Shown here one piece after another: positions 41,881-50,136 of a DNA stretch of 64,000 nt (its first letter is position 1; every line of letters starts with the position of its first letter). The notes under the pieces are model-generated. The model made no database searches. It had not been told where the DNA came from and saw only the letters and a program-made list of their open reading frames with translations. The translations under genes were made by a program, and so were the position numbers. The DNA comes from KBS-96 sp963722585 (lineage in GTDB: Bacteria; Acidobacteriota; Terriglobia; Bryobacterales; Bryobacteraceae), in NCBI GenBank assembly GCA_963722585.1, contig CAVRNU010000002.1:62001-126000 (forward strand), in the 5' to 3' direction.

Positions 41881-43406
41881 TGCCATCTCCGCTGGGACTG
41901 CGGCTTTTCCGAGCCACGAAGCCGGAAAGCGACTTTGAGCCCCTGCTGCCATTCTAGATTCAACCCCACCCGTTCTGTTTCGATCGTGGGGTCGAAATAG
42001 CTCAGAATAATCTCATTGCTTGGGTGAAAGCGCACCGCGGGCGCAACCAGTAAGAGCTTGGGTGGAGTTCGCTGGACAGTGATTCCCCGAAAAAACTGAT
42101 CAAGTTCTCCCGTACGGATATGCCACTCCGCTCGCATCCAGTAATCCAGCGCCTGCAGAGGGAGATGGATGTCTTCGCCCGTTTTGAGTTCAATGACCGC
42201 TACTCTTCCGTCCGTCGAGGCGCTCAGAAGATCGATCATGTCCCGGTCGGCGGCTGCAAATGTAATTACTTGTGACCAGACGGGCTGGCCTTCGAGGGCT
42301 GGATCGATGACGCCTGCGTGATTTCTGACGCTCGATTCAAGCCAATTTTCCGGTTGCGAACGGAACAAAGGATGTTCGCGGTTTGGGGCGGCTGGATTCC
42401 GAATCGACGCAAGGGCGGCGGCAAGAGACTCAACTTCGGCAAAGCTTGCGGATGCGTGCCGGGCGCTCGAATCAAGTCCACAGTAGATCTGCTCTTTTCT
42501 GACCTGGGCGAACTCGAGGCCATGGCAGCGCAGACTCAAACCGGCTTCAGAATCCTCTATCGCTTCGACGCCGTACCGGTCGCGAAGATGGTCTAGAAGA
42601 GCCTGGAACTTCGGCGCAGGCGGATTCGAATATCGCGGGACGATGTAGGTGTCCATGTTCCCCAGGTCGGAGGCATCAATTTCGCCGGCACTGCCATGCT
42701 CGTTATAGCGGAATAGCCGGACCGGAACGCGCAGCCATTTGAGACGAAGAGCGGTGACGTTGCCGGCCGCGCCAGGAAGAAAGAGCGCCAGCGGAACCCT
42801 CGGCCGATTGTGCTCGTTTCCGGAGACATGATCGTGCCACAGCAACGCGAAGCTGAGAAATTGGGTCTCATCTGCGATCGAGGGGCAGGCCAGGGCCGCT
42901 ATCCGGCGCTTGCCCTGTTCGAGCACGGCCCGCGGATACTTTGGCGAAAGCGACTGCGGCAGACTCATCTCCGTGCTCAGCGAGCGCACCGTCCAGCCTG
43001 GAAACTGCCGGTTCAGCATACGGCGAAACGCTTCCGAGAAGCTTTGCCGGCCGCCCGTCACGAGCCTGTTAACCGAGCGTGGATGATCGAGATCGAGAAC
43101 GTTCAGGCGTCCCGCGACTCCTCCGAATCGCTGAATCGTGCAGACCAGGAGGCCGGGTTTTCTCGCTTCAATCCCGGTAATACGCCGGTTGATGCTGCGG
43201 TACTCCGGCCATGCGGAAAAGAAAAGGCTGCCGTGCCGGACTTCCCACAAGTGCTGACCGGGAATCAGCGGCAACGGTTCATCGCCCACTTCGACCACGG
43301 CCGGATTCGAACAGCGGCCGAGGAATTCCTCTATTTCCGTCAGCAGTCCGTTCACATCTGGAACGGGTACTCTGGATATCTCACTCTTATGATGGTGGTT
43401 TGCCAA
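41877..43406 (-). CDS. Uncharacterised protein with PD-(D/E)XK-like nuclease core
   Basis: 509 residues from a TTG at 43406 with AAGG 7 nt upstream; a GTG at 43355 is an alternative. No recognised family covers the first ~370 residues, which look globular. Near the C-terminus a restriction-endonuclease-type core can be read: Asp392 in ADRDMIDLLSAS, then RVAVIELKTGEDIHLPLQAL with Glu406 and Lys408, the D...ExK pattern, followed by an ALDYW helix as in NucS/RecB-like nucleases. A branched-DNA or single-strand nuclease activity is therefore plausible. The start overlaps that of the divergent yggS gene by 7 nt. The stop couples to the following gene. It is not a classic restriction unit: no methyltransferase is nearby. 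Confidence 0.65.
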   Translation of the reverse strand: MANHHHKSEISRVPVPDVNGLLTEIEEFLGRCSNPAVVEVGDEPLPLIPGQHLWEVRHGSLFFSAWPEYRSINRRITGIEARKPGLLVCTIQRFGGVAGRLNVLDLDHPRSVNRLVTGGRQSFSEAFRRMLNRQFPGWTVRSLSTEMSLPQSLSPKYPRAVLEQGKRRIAALACPSIADETQFLSFALLWHDHVSGNEHNRPRVPLALFLPGAAGNVTALRLKWLRVPVRLFRYNEHGSAGEIDASDLGNMDTYIVPRYSNPPAPKFQALLDHLRDRYGVEAIEDSEAGLSLRCHGLEFAQVRKEQIYCGLDSSARHASASFAEVESLAAALASIRNPAAPNREHPLFRSQPENWLESSVRNHAGVIDPALEGQPVWSQVITFAAADRDMIDLLSASTDGRVAVIELKTGEDIHLPLQALDYWMRAEWHIRTGELDQFFRGITVQRTPPKLLLVAPAVRFHPSNEIILSYFDPTIETERVGLNLEWQQGLKVAFRLRGSEKPQSQRRWQ

Positions 43407-44104
43407 CGAATGACCTTAGTCTGCGGACTCGTCTCGAACAGGTCGAACACAGGATCAGCGCTGCTCTTGCGCGCGCGGGACGGGAGCGCGGCCTATTAAC
43501 ATTAGTGGCGGTAACCAAGAAATTCTCTTCGGGCCGGATTCGAGAGGCGTACGAGTTAGGCATTCGGGACTTTGGCGAAAATTACGTTCAGGAGTTTGCC
43601 GGCAAACGCCACGACCTGGAAGATCTGGAAGGCTGCCGGTTTCACCTGATTGGCCATTTGCAGTCCAACAAGGCGAATTTGGCGTCCAGTTTGTTCCAGG
43701 TGATCCATACGATCGATTCGGCGAAACTCATTGAACGTCTCGAGCGCGCCTGCGAACAATCGGACCGCCGTGTGGACGCTTTAATTGAAGTGAAGCTTTC
43801 CGCTGAGGGTACTAAAACCGGCGTCAGTTTCGAGGAGATCCCTCAGCTTCTTGCGGCCGCATCGAAATGCGCCTACGTTCGCATAACGGGTCTGATGACG
43901 ATGCCGCCGTGGTCGGAAAATGCAGAGGAGTCGCGGCCCTATTTCCGCCAGCTTTCTGAACTGGCTTCCCGGTATTCGCTCGCCCAGCTCTCGATGGGGA
44001 TGTCGAACGATTTTGAAGTCGCGATTGAAGAGGGTGCGACAATCATCCGCGTGGGGACGGCGATTTTCGGTGCTCGGCCAAAGCCTGCCGGTACGGGCCA
44101 GTGA
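43400..44104 (+). CDS. PLP homeostasis protein, YggS/PROSC family
   Basis: 234 residues from a TTG at 43400 (the only in-frame start near the expected N-terminus). It is a single-domain alanine-racemase-like TIM barrel that binds pyridoxal phosphate. The Schiff-base Lys is K40 in LLTLVAVTKKFS, followed by DFGENYVQEFAGK (residues 57-69) and GLMTMPPWSENAEESRPYF; SMGMSNDFEVAIEEGAT is the phosphate-binding loop region. YggS-type proteins keep PLP and amino acid pools balanced; they have no racemase activity. Its stop overlaps the next start (GTGA). It is divergent from the nuclease-like gene with overlapping start codons, so the two promoters must lie inside each other's coding region. Confidence 0.93.
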   Translation: MPTNDLSLRTRLEQVEHRISAALARAGRERGLLTLVAVTKKFSSGRIREAYELGIRDFGENYVQEFAGKRHDLEDLEGCRFHLIGHLQSNKANLASSLFQVIHTIDSAKLIERLERACEQSDRRVDALIEVKLSAEGTKTGVSFEEIPQLLAAASKCAYVRITGLMTMPPWSENAEESRPYFRQLSELASRYSLAQLSMGMSNDFEVAIEEGATIIRVGTAIFGARPKPAGTGQ

Positions 44105-45942
44105 GATCCCTATTACGAGATGAAAGGGCGGCTGGGGCCGGCTTTCTTCTCTTCGTGCTGTACATGGCCAGGCCGTTTGCGCTGGGTGCGCAAGCATCCG
44201 CCCATCCCGAAATGCCGGCGACCCCGCTTCCTAGTTTCATCGAGTTTGAGAACGTAGGAATTCGGATGCGAGACGGCGCGATCCTCCGAGCGGACGTGTA
44301 TGTGCCGCCGGGCAGCGGCCGATGGCCAACCATCCTGGTTCGTACGCCCTATAACCGTCACTCCGATACGACACGCGGATATCGCGTGTTCACAGAGCAT
44401 GGATACGCGGTCGTAACCGAGGACGTGCGGGGGCGATATGGTTCCGACGGCACGTTTGGTTCGATTGAACAGGAGGGTCCGGACGGGAACGACACCATCA
44501 ACTGGATCGCAGCCCAAGCATGGTCTAACGGCCGCGTAGGGATGGCGGGAGCTTCCTATGTGGGTATTGTTCAATGGTGGGCCGCCGTCCAGCACAACCC
44601 GCATCTGCTGGCAATCTTTCCGCTTGTCTCGGGCGACGACGAATACATGGACCGCTACTATTCGCCGGGCGGCGCATTACAGTTGGCGCACCGGCTCGTG
44701 TGGCTCTCTGAAAACCTGACGCCGCGCGGCCTTCCACGACCGCCGTTTGCCGCCTACATCCGGCACCTGCCGCTCGGAACCTCGGATATGGCGGCTACAA
44801 CGCTGAAGCTCGAGATGTGGCGCGTTCCCCTCAATCATCCCTCGTACGATCAATTCTGGCTGGCCCTCAGCGTCCGGAATCAATTGCCGGAAATAAGCGC
44901 GGCAGTTTCGTCGATGGGAGGCTGGTTCGACAATTACGTAGAGAGCGATCTCGACGCGTTCTCGCATCTGGCAAAGCGCGGGATGCCGGTCGAAACCTGG
45001 ATTGGTCCGTGGTCCCACACGTTGATGCGCAAATACTCGACAGTCGATTTCGGTCCTATGGCAATGCCCCGTGTCAGGGCTCTTCAACTAGCGTGGTTCG
45101 ACCGCTTCCTGAAAGTGCCGGTTGCGGCCAGTGGCCAACCGCCGCTCCCCGTACTGCATATCTTCGTCATGGGACCGAACGTGTGGCGCGACGAACACGA
45201 GTGGCCGTTGGCTCGAACCCGGTATACGCCGTTCTACCTCGAGAGTGGAGGCCGCGCGAATACGGCCAACGGCGATGGGGAGCTTACCGGCAGGTTCCGT
45301 AACGGCGAACCTCCCGACCACTTCATCTACGATCCCTCTGATCCCGTGCCGACCACGGGAGGCGCAGTGTGTTGTAATCCGAGACTACTGCCCGCCGGCC
45401 CGTTAGACCAATCGGCGGTCGAGCGCCGGAAAGATGTTCTTGTGTACACATCGCCGCCATTACGCGACGATCTGGAAGTGACTGGCTCGGTCGGTGTGAC
45501 GATCTATGTGGCGACGTCTGCGAGCGATACCGATTTTACGGCGAAGCTGGTGGACGTGTTCCCGGATGGGCGTCCGTTGCTGGTTACCGATGGTATTGCG
45601 CGGCTCCGCTATCGCGTGTCATTGGCAAAACCGGTGTTCGTCAAGCGTAACGTGCCTTATCAGATCCACATCGATGCGGGCGTAACCAGTTGGGTTTTCG
45701 CGGAAGGGCATCGCATCCGGCTCGAGATTTCGAGCAGCAATTTTCCGCGCTATGACCGCAACCTGAACTCGAGTCGTCCGAATGCGAGCGAGTCCAAAGT
45801 TAGCGTTGCGATGCAGACGGTGATGCATGATCAGAGATATCCGTCAGTTGTGGTACTCCCAGTGATTCCCCGAGTGAGAACTTCCACTTCGGCTTTAGAC
45901 TCACATTCGCGAGTGCCTAGAACCGCCATCGGAGCACATTGA
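44101..45942 (+). CDS. CocE/NonD-family hydrolase (X-Pro dipeptidyl-peptidase S15 like)
   Basis: 613 residues with a weak N-terminal export segment (GAGFLLFVLYMARPFALGAQ). The alpha/beta-hydrolase domain begins near residue 48 and has the nucleophile Ser152 in VGMAGASYVGIVQWW; VTEDVRGRYGSDGTF precedes it. The C-terminal jelly-roll typical of CocE and X-Pro peptidases starts about 430 (DVLVYTSPPLRDDLEVTGSV) and includes FAEGHRIRLEISSSNFPRYD. Family members cleave acyl or amide bonds, such as cocaine ester, glutaryl-7-ACA or X-Pro dipeptides; the substrate here is unknown. The GTG start overlaps the yggS stop. The protein is probably periplasmic. A 92-codon gene follows after 3 nt. Confidence 0.92.
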   Translation: MRSLLRDERAAGAGFLLFVLYMARPFALGAQASAHPEMPATPLPSFIEFENVGIRMRDGAILRADVYVPPGSGRWPTILVRTPYNRHSDTTRGYRVFTEHGYAVVTEDVRGRYGSDGTFGSIEQEGPDGNDTINWIAAQAWSNGRVGMAGASYVGIVQWWAAVQHNPHLLAIFPLVSGDDEYMDRYYSPGGALQLAHRLVWLSENLTPRGLPRPPFAAYIRHLPLGTSDMAATTLKLEMWRVPLNHPSYDQFWLALSVRNQLPEISAAVSSMGGWFDNYVESDLDAFSHLAKRGMPVETWIGPWSHTLMRKYSTVDFGPMAMPRVRALQLAWFDRFLKVPVAASGQPPLPVLHIFVMGPNVWRDEHEWPLARTRYTPFYLESGGRANTANGDGELTGRFRNGEPPDHFIYDPSDPVPTTGGAVCCNPRLLPAGPLDQSAVERRKDVLVYTSPPLRDDLEVTGSVGVTIYVATSASDTDFTAKLVDVFPDGRPLLVTDGIARLRYRVSLAKPVFVKRNVPYQIHIDAGVTSWVFAEGHRIRLEISSSNFPRYDRNLNSSRPNASESKVSVAMQTVMHDQRYPSVVVLPVIPRVRTSTSALDSHSRVPRTAIGAH

Positions 45943-45945
45943 CCC

Positions 45946-46224
45946 TTGTGGCCCTACCTGATTACGTTTGAACTGTCCGACCGCGCGCGTCGCGAGCCAG
46001 CTCTATCTGCCGTGTTGCGGGATATGGGAGCTGTGGCTCTCACCGCTAGTGCGTGGCTAATAACCTCCGATTGGAACGCGTGTGCCATCCTGGAACAGCT
46101 CCGCCCGATAGTCGGGAAGGACGACCGGCTCCTGGTGTTGGAAATCAGCGAAGACATCGCCGCACTTAATTTGAAGCACCCTATGCTAGCCGCTGCGACG
46201 CTCGTTTCTGAAGTTCAGAATTGA
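45946..46224 (+). CDS. Small protein with Cas2/VapD-like fold pattern
   Basis: 92 residues from a TTG, 3 nt after the hydrolase stop. The pattern YLITFELSDRAR, then a helix with LSAVLRDMG, TASAWLITSD, a helix with AILEQLRPIV, and DRLLVLEISEDIAAL, is the beta-alpha-beta arrangement seen in small ferredoxin-like proteins related to Cas2 and VapD, which occur as orphans in many genomes. The metal-binding Asp of active Cas2 is not evident at the first strand (Glu in ITFEL). No CRISPR repeats or other cas genes are present. It may be a stand-alone regulator or ribonuclease. Assignment rests on fold-level resemblance only. Confidence 0.55.
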   Translation: MWPYLITFELSDRARREPALSAVLRDMGAVALTASAWLITSDWNACAILEQLRPIVGKDDRLLVLEISEDIAALNLKHPMLAAATLVSEVQN

Positions 46225-46400
46225 TGGATGGCCAAAGCGGGCCCGGAAGGCGTTAACTGAGACATGGGACAGCTGTTCGCCCCAGCATGTTTCAAAGGGC
46301 TGTTTTCCGATCAACGCTAATGGTTTCGCAGTCCAAGTGGTTTGCGAACACCAGTGAAGCGGGTCAGATAGCGTGTCGAGGTGCAAGAAAACCGGGTGCT

Positions 46401-47145
46401 CTATGAAAAGTCTTTCTTCTCTATTATGCGAACCGCTATTGCAAGCAGGCCGAGCGCAAATAATGCGATTGTGATAAGTGCCAGTGAAGGCATCGGCCCC
46501 GTCATGGTATCCGATCGCAAATAAGCCATTTCGTCCCCACTCATAATGTTGAAGAGGTCGAAAGAGAAAGATGGTCTACTGGTCTCGAAGTTCAGTAACA
46601 GCGAGTATGCCGCGAGCGCGATAAACGCGACTACAGCGGGTGCGTATTCACCAGGCACCACGCTTGACATCAAAAAACCTATTGCAAATATGACCGAGCC
46701 ACAAACGACCCATAGGAAACTGAACTCTAGCGACTGGCAAAAACTATACGATTGATTGACCAACAATGATAGGCTCGGGACAAGCATCGCTGGGAATAAG
46801 GCCCATACCGCCGTCTCGAGGAGCCCAACTGCTGCCCTTACTCCAACGATCTGCCATCGGGTGACTGGAAGCGCAAGCGTAAAACCAGCGGTTCCGTGAG
46901 CCCTTTCTCGAAGCAGACCCCCTAGCCCAAAGCCATAAAACAAGCATGACAAAAATGTTTCGGACGAGACCGGCATAGATGATTCGCCAAATGTAATGGG
47001 TGTATCTCCAATAGTGATGCGCTCTCGCGGCTCGATCAATTTCGGCTTTCTCTCGAAGTACGTATAACGTGCAAAACATTGCCAAAGCGAGCGCGCCCAG
47101 AAGAAACACAAGCCGGCTCTCGCGCCAAGCTTTGTACCAGAGCAT
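46401..47145 (-). pseudogene. ABC-2-type permease subunit, frameshifted
   Basis: The start ATG at 47145 overlaps the ATPase stop (TGATG). The first ~75 residues (LWYKAWRESRLVFLLGALAL) give one helix and then RRIIYAGLV-like sequence. Around 46929-46931 an extra T (a TTT run on the coding strand) shifts the frame. The rest is read in the other frame: GLGGLLRERAHGTAGFTLAL, PVTRWQIVGVRAAVGLLETA, then four or five helices ending AVRIIEKKDF. The span is 745 nt, 248 codons plus one base. GLLRERA...TRW is the coupling-helix region of ABC-2 permeases. With GntR and ATPase genes intact and upstream in the same operon, a sequencing error is a real alternative. Confidence 0.85.
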
Positions 47146-48044
47146 CACACCTCCTCGCTTACTGAATCCAAGAATAATTCTCGGAGACTTACCGGCGCGA
47201 TCTCGACCGAGACGGCGTGCAAACTGCGAGCACATTCTGCGACGGCGTCGGCATTACAGCTGGTCATCAGTATTAGTTGCCGGCCGCTAATGCGCCTCTT
47301 CCATATCCCTGGAATGCAGAAGGCGCTTTCGGGTGGCTGACAGTCAAATCCGACGGTGACGCATCGATAATCCTCTCTCATTTGTTCCAGAGGCAGATCC
47401 ATTACCAGCTTGCCGTGATCGATAATGCACACTTGGTCTGCAATTCGCTCGATCTCCGCGATCTGATGAGTAGAGAAAAACACCGAGGTCCCCTCTTCCG
47501 AGGCTGCCACCAGCGCGTGAAGAAGTTCCTCAATCGAAACCGGATCCAGTCCTTCGCTTGGTTCGTCGAGAATGAGCAATTCTGGATGGCGAGCCAGCGC
47601 GAGAAGAAGTGCCAGTTTCGTCCGCATTCCCTTGGAGAGGGTTTTCACCGCCCGAGAAGGAGCCAGACCATATTGTTTTACCAGCATTCGTTCCACGTCA
47701 GGTCTCCAATCGGAGTAGAAGGATCGAGTGAAGCGGATCACTTGTCCTACTGTCATGTACGCGTATAACGGTTTCTCCTCGCCTACGTATGCAACGTGTC
47801 GCCGGATTTCGCGATTCTGTCTTGGGTCGTTGATCCGCCTGCCGAGCACGGTCGCCGTCCCCGAACTAGGGTGGACCATGCCCAGTAGCTTCTTGAGCGT
47901 CGAGCTTTTACCAGCTCCATTGCGACCCAAGAAGCCAGTGATTCGGTGGCGAGCTACCTCCAAATTCAGACCCTTAACGGCTTCGAGCTCGCCATAGCGT
48001 TTGGTCAGAGCCTCAGCTTTGATGACAAGCCTGCTGTTTATCAT
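47145..48044 (-). CDS. ABC transporter ATP-binding protein
   Basis: 299 residues. Walker A is GRNGAGKSS (40-48), the signature is LSKGMRTKLALLLALARHP, Walker B is LLILDEPSEGLDP, and the switch His is in VFFSTHQIAE. It belongs to the ABC-2 exporter type found with YtrA-like regulators. The C-terminal ~70 residues (CVTVGFDCQPPESAF and following) form the accessory domain of this group. It drives the permease encoded directly downstream. The ATG overlaps the GntR stop (ATGA), and its stop overlaps the permease start, so all three proteins are coupled. The transported substance is unknown; relatives confer antimicrobial-peptide or cell-envelope stress resistance. Confidence 0.94.
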   Translation of the reverse strand: MINSRLVIKAEALTKRYGELEAVKGLNLEVARHRITGFLGRNGAGKSSTLKKLLGMVHPSSGTATVLGRRINDPRQNREIRRHVAYVGEEKPLYAYMTVGQVIRFTRSFYSDWRPDVERMLVKQYGLAPSRAVKTLSKGMRTKLALLLALARHPELLILDEPSEGLDPVSIEELLHALVAASEEGTSVFFSTHQIAEIERIADQVCIIDHGKLVMDLPLEQMREDYRCVTVGFDCQPPESAFCIPGIWKRRISGRQLILMTSCNADAVAECARSLHAVSVEIAPVSLRELFLDSVSEEV

Positions 48045-48433
48045 TTCCTCTCAACTTGCGCACCATAAAAAAGCTCTGCTTCAAAAAACCTGTGGATCGC
48101 CTGGCTTGAAAATCCTTCCTCGTGGAGGCTTTCCACAAGTTTCCGTACACGATTCTGAGCAGCTTGTACCTTCTCGCTCCGAGATTTGACGCCACACTTC
48201 GCGCAAATGTAAGCGCCCGAGCCGTGGCGCAGTTCCAATATCCCCTCGTGCTCCAGTTCCGTGTAAGCTTTCGCAATTGTGTTATGGCTGACCACCAATT
48301 CTTGGGCCAACGTTCGGATGCCGGGCATCAAATCGCCATGTTTCAAAACGCCGGTCTCGACCGCGTGCCGGATCTGTTGCATGATTTGCAGGTACAGCGG
48401 CTGCCCAGCGGCTGAGTTTACTCGAAAAACCAC
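48041..48433 (-). CDS. GntR-family regulator, YtrA type
   Basis: 130 residues from a GTG. The N-terminal winged helix has LYLQIMQQIRHAVETGVLKHG and TLAQELVVSHNTIAKAYTEL as recognition helix, and the C-terminus is the short helical YtrA effector or dimer domain with CAKCG near residue 78-82. YtrA regulators sit first in operons with ABC transporters and repress them until a cell-wall stress or antibiotic arrives. A 29-bp palindrome lies 18 bp upstream of the start, as expected for autoregulation. The stop overlaps the ATPase start. The Cys pair in the short domain could bind a metal or respond to redox state, which is unproven. Confidence 0.93.
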   Translation of the reverse strand: MVFRVNSAAGQPLYLQIMQQIRHAVETGVLKHGDLMPGIRTLAQELVVSHNTIAKAYTELEHEGILELRHGSGAYICAKCGVKSRSEKVQAAQNRVRKLVESLHEEGFSSQAIHRFFEAELFYGAQVERK

Positions 48434-48450
48434 AAAACAAGTGTACCACT

Positions 48451-48479
48451 GTTACCGTACAGAGAAGTCTGTCGGTAAC
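48451..48479. promoter_or_regulatory. Palindromic operator upstream of the GntR operon
   Basis: GTTACCG (48451-48457) and CGGTAAC (48473-48479) are 7-bp arms, with ACAGA/TCTGT as a second inner pair separated by GAAG. It lies just upstream of the GTG of the GntR gene, where a YtrA-type repressor would block its own promoter. A further GTTAC half-site lies a few bases beyond. Confidence 0.6.
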
Positions 48480-48897
48480 TGTAACCATGATTGCTACTCC
48501 TTGCGGTATTGGCAATGCAACTTCTCGCTCTCAAACGAGCTCGCCAGCAGGGACCGGCTAATCACTCGCCGGTCTGGCCTTCGGTGCTTGCGAAGTGGAA
48601 AGGAACCGGCCAATGTTCCTGGGTAAGGGCTCTAGCGACGCAAAGCAGTATTCTTTTTTCATTCGAAACGGATCTTTGCGGAGGGTGAAGGCCCAGCCCG
48701 AGAGATCGGAACTTGGCGAGTGACGCTCCGTGGTGGGTCTTCACGCCCAGCCTGATTCTCGTTATCGCATTGCCTGAAGCGGAAAACAACAGCGAACCGG
48801 GGTAGTTCCACTGAACCGGCTGCCGCGCTGGTGTCCAGTTTGTGAAGCTGCCACGATCATCGGTCATGGTAAGCGGCTCCGGCAAGGCCGCCCGGCC
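48480..48897. other. Gene-poor region beside recombinase remnants
   Basis: About 420 bp with a weak minus-strand frame (48562-49092) that matches no recognised family. Probably spacer or decayed mobile DNA. Confidence 0.4.
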
Positions 48898-49453
48898 ATG
48901 AAGTTCGGCGTCATTCGCCAGCCTACTTCCGACCTGGCACGAAGTCCCTTCCGGATCATCGAGCGGACCACCAACCATGAGGTGGAATGGGTCAATCATT
49001 TTCTCGATCGCGAGTGCCTGCGCCGCGTGACGCACACTACCCTGTATAGCTATGCGTATCACTTGTATAGCTATGCGTATCACTGGCTGCATTTATTCGC
49101 TGGTGGGAAAGTGTGCACCATACCGATGCGATCTCGGAAAGCGCGCTCACGGAATCTTCCCTCAAAGGACGAGCTCGCGACGCCCGCATGACACTAGCCG
49201 GATTGCGCTCCCTGTTCCGTCATCATCGCCAGACTACCGGCGTCTCGCTCGCCAACCCGCACCGCTTTCGGCACACTTTCGCTTCCGATATGGTCCGCGC
49301 CCGGCGTCAGCCTTCCCGCGCTCATGCAGTTGATGGGGCACGCGAACGTCCAGACCACGATGGTGTACGTCGAAGCCCCCGCTGGAGGTTTACCAGCAGT
49401 ACACCCGCGCTGTGGCCCAGCTCATACGGCCGGTTCCCGGGACCTCATCGTGA
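48898..49453 (+). pseudogene. Tyrosine recombinase remnant 1
   Basis: Fragments of one phage-type integrase lie in several frames. The SAM-like N-terminus is NHEVEWVNHFLDRECLRRVT and TLYSYAYH. In another frame comes HHTDAISESALTESS. The catalytic part is TLAGLRSLFRHHRQTTGVSL, HRFRHTFASDMVRA, the His-x-x-Arg block, and then LMQLMGHANVQTTMVYVEAP with the Tyr, ending RAVAQLIRPVPGTSS. The middle of the domain with the first catalytic Arg is missing, and a 21-bp tandem duplication sits in the N-terminal part. The gene is not functional. Confidence 0.75.
49043..49084. repeat. 21-bp tandem duplication
   Basis: Two identical adjacent copies of a 21-bp unit (beginning TGTATAGCTATGCG, ending TATCACT) lie inside the recombinase remnant. 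Because the unit is 7 codons long it keeps the frame and doubles LYSYAYH. Confidence 0.9.
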
Positions 49454-49912
49454 ACCCCTCGCGCCACGCTCCTCTGGAACACCCCTGGTTCCGCTATTCG
49501 AGCGAGCCGTCGACTCCCTCAGTGCCGCACTCTGTTCTCAGTCAGCTCGTCAATATCGCGGCACAGCGCGCCACTTCCTGACCTATCTGAGCGAGGAGTA
49601 TCCCAAACTTCGCGGGCTCGATCAGTTGCGGCGTGACCCTCATATCCTCGGCTGGCTCACTCATCTGCGCTCGCACATCCCGCCGCTGGCGGCCATCACT
49701 TAAGGAATCGAATCTTGTTCCTGCGCATCCTTTTGGAGGAATTGGCGGTCACGGCGAAGCTCCCCGATTCCTTGCTCGCCACTCAACACGTAATGGAAAT
49801 GTTCCGCCGTGCCCTTCCTGACGGCCATTCGCGCCGTTGCCTCGATCGGCTCTCTAATCGCCTCACCAAAGTCCTCTTCAGAGTTCGCAAACTCAACACT
49901 CCAGAAAAATAG
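49450..49912 (+). pseudogene. Tyrosine recombinase remnant 2
   Basis: Begins with a GTG overlapping the stop of remnant 1 (GTGA), which suggests the two were once coupled as in multi-recombinase units. VNPSRHAPLEHPW is in one frame, and FERAVDSLSAALCSQSARQY and PHILGWLTHLRSHIPPLA are in a second; after a stop near 49703, LRILLEELAVTAKLPDSLLA continues in a third. Only the N-terminal SAM-like part and a decayed extension remain; no catalytic domain is visible. Confidence 0.7.
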
Positions 49913-50136
49913 GCAGAGATTGGCCGGTTATGTGGGGTTATCGTCCACGGTGGGCCGGAACTCGGAATCGGATAGATACCGGCTGGTCTCGGCGATAACG
50001 TTTTCTCGAGCCCACGGCGTCCGTCTCAAATGAGGAGCCGCGACCAACTGCCGTAGTGATTAAGAAGCGCGATAGGCCGAATAGCGCAACAGTTCGCCCG
50101 TGCGGAGTGGGGGCCACAGTAGGAACATAGTGATCA

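Noticed and set aside
45946..46224. CRISPR-Cas locus suggested by the Cas2-like ORF
   Set aside because: No direct repeats with regular spacers occur within several kilobases and no Cas1 or effector gene is present.
48562..49092. 176-codon minus-strand frame beside recombinase remnants
   Set aside because: Runs through the tandem duplication and opposite recombinase fragments; its translation has no family features.
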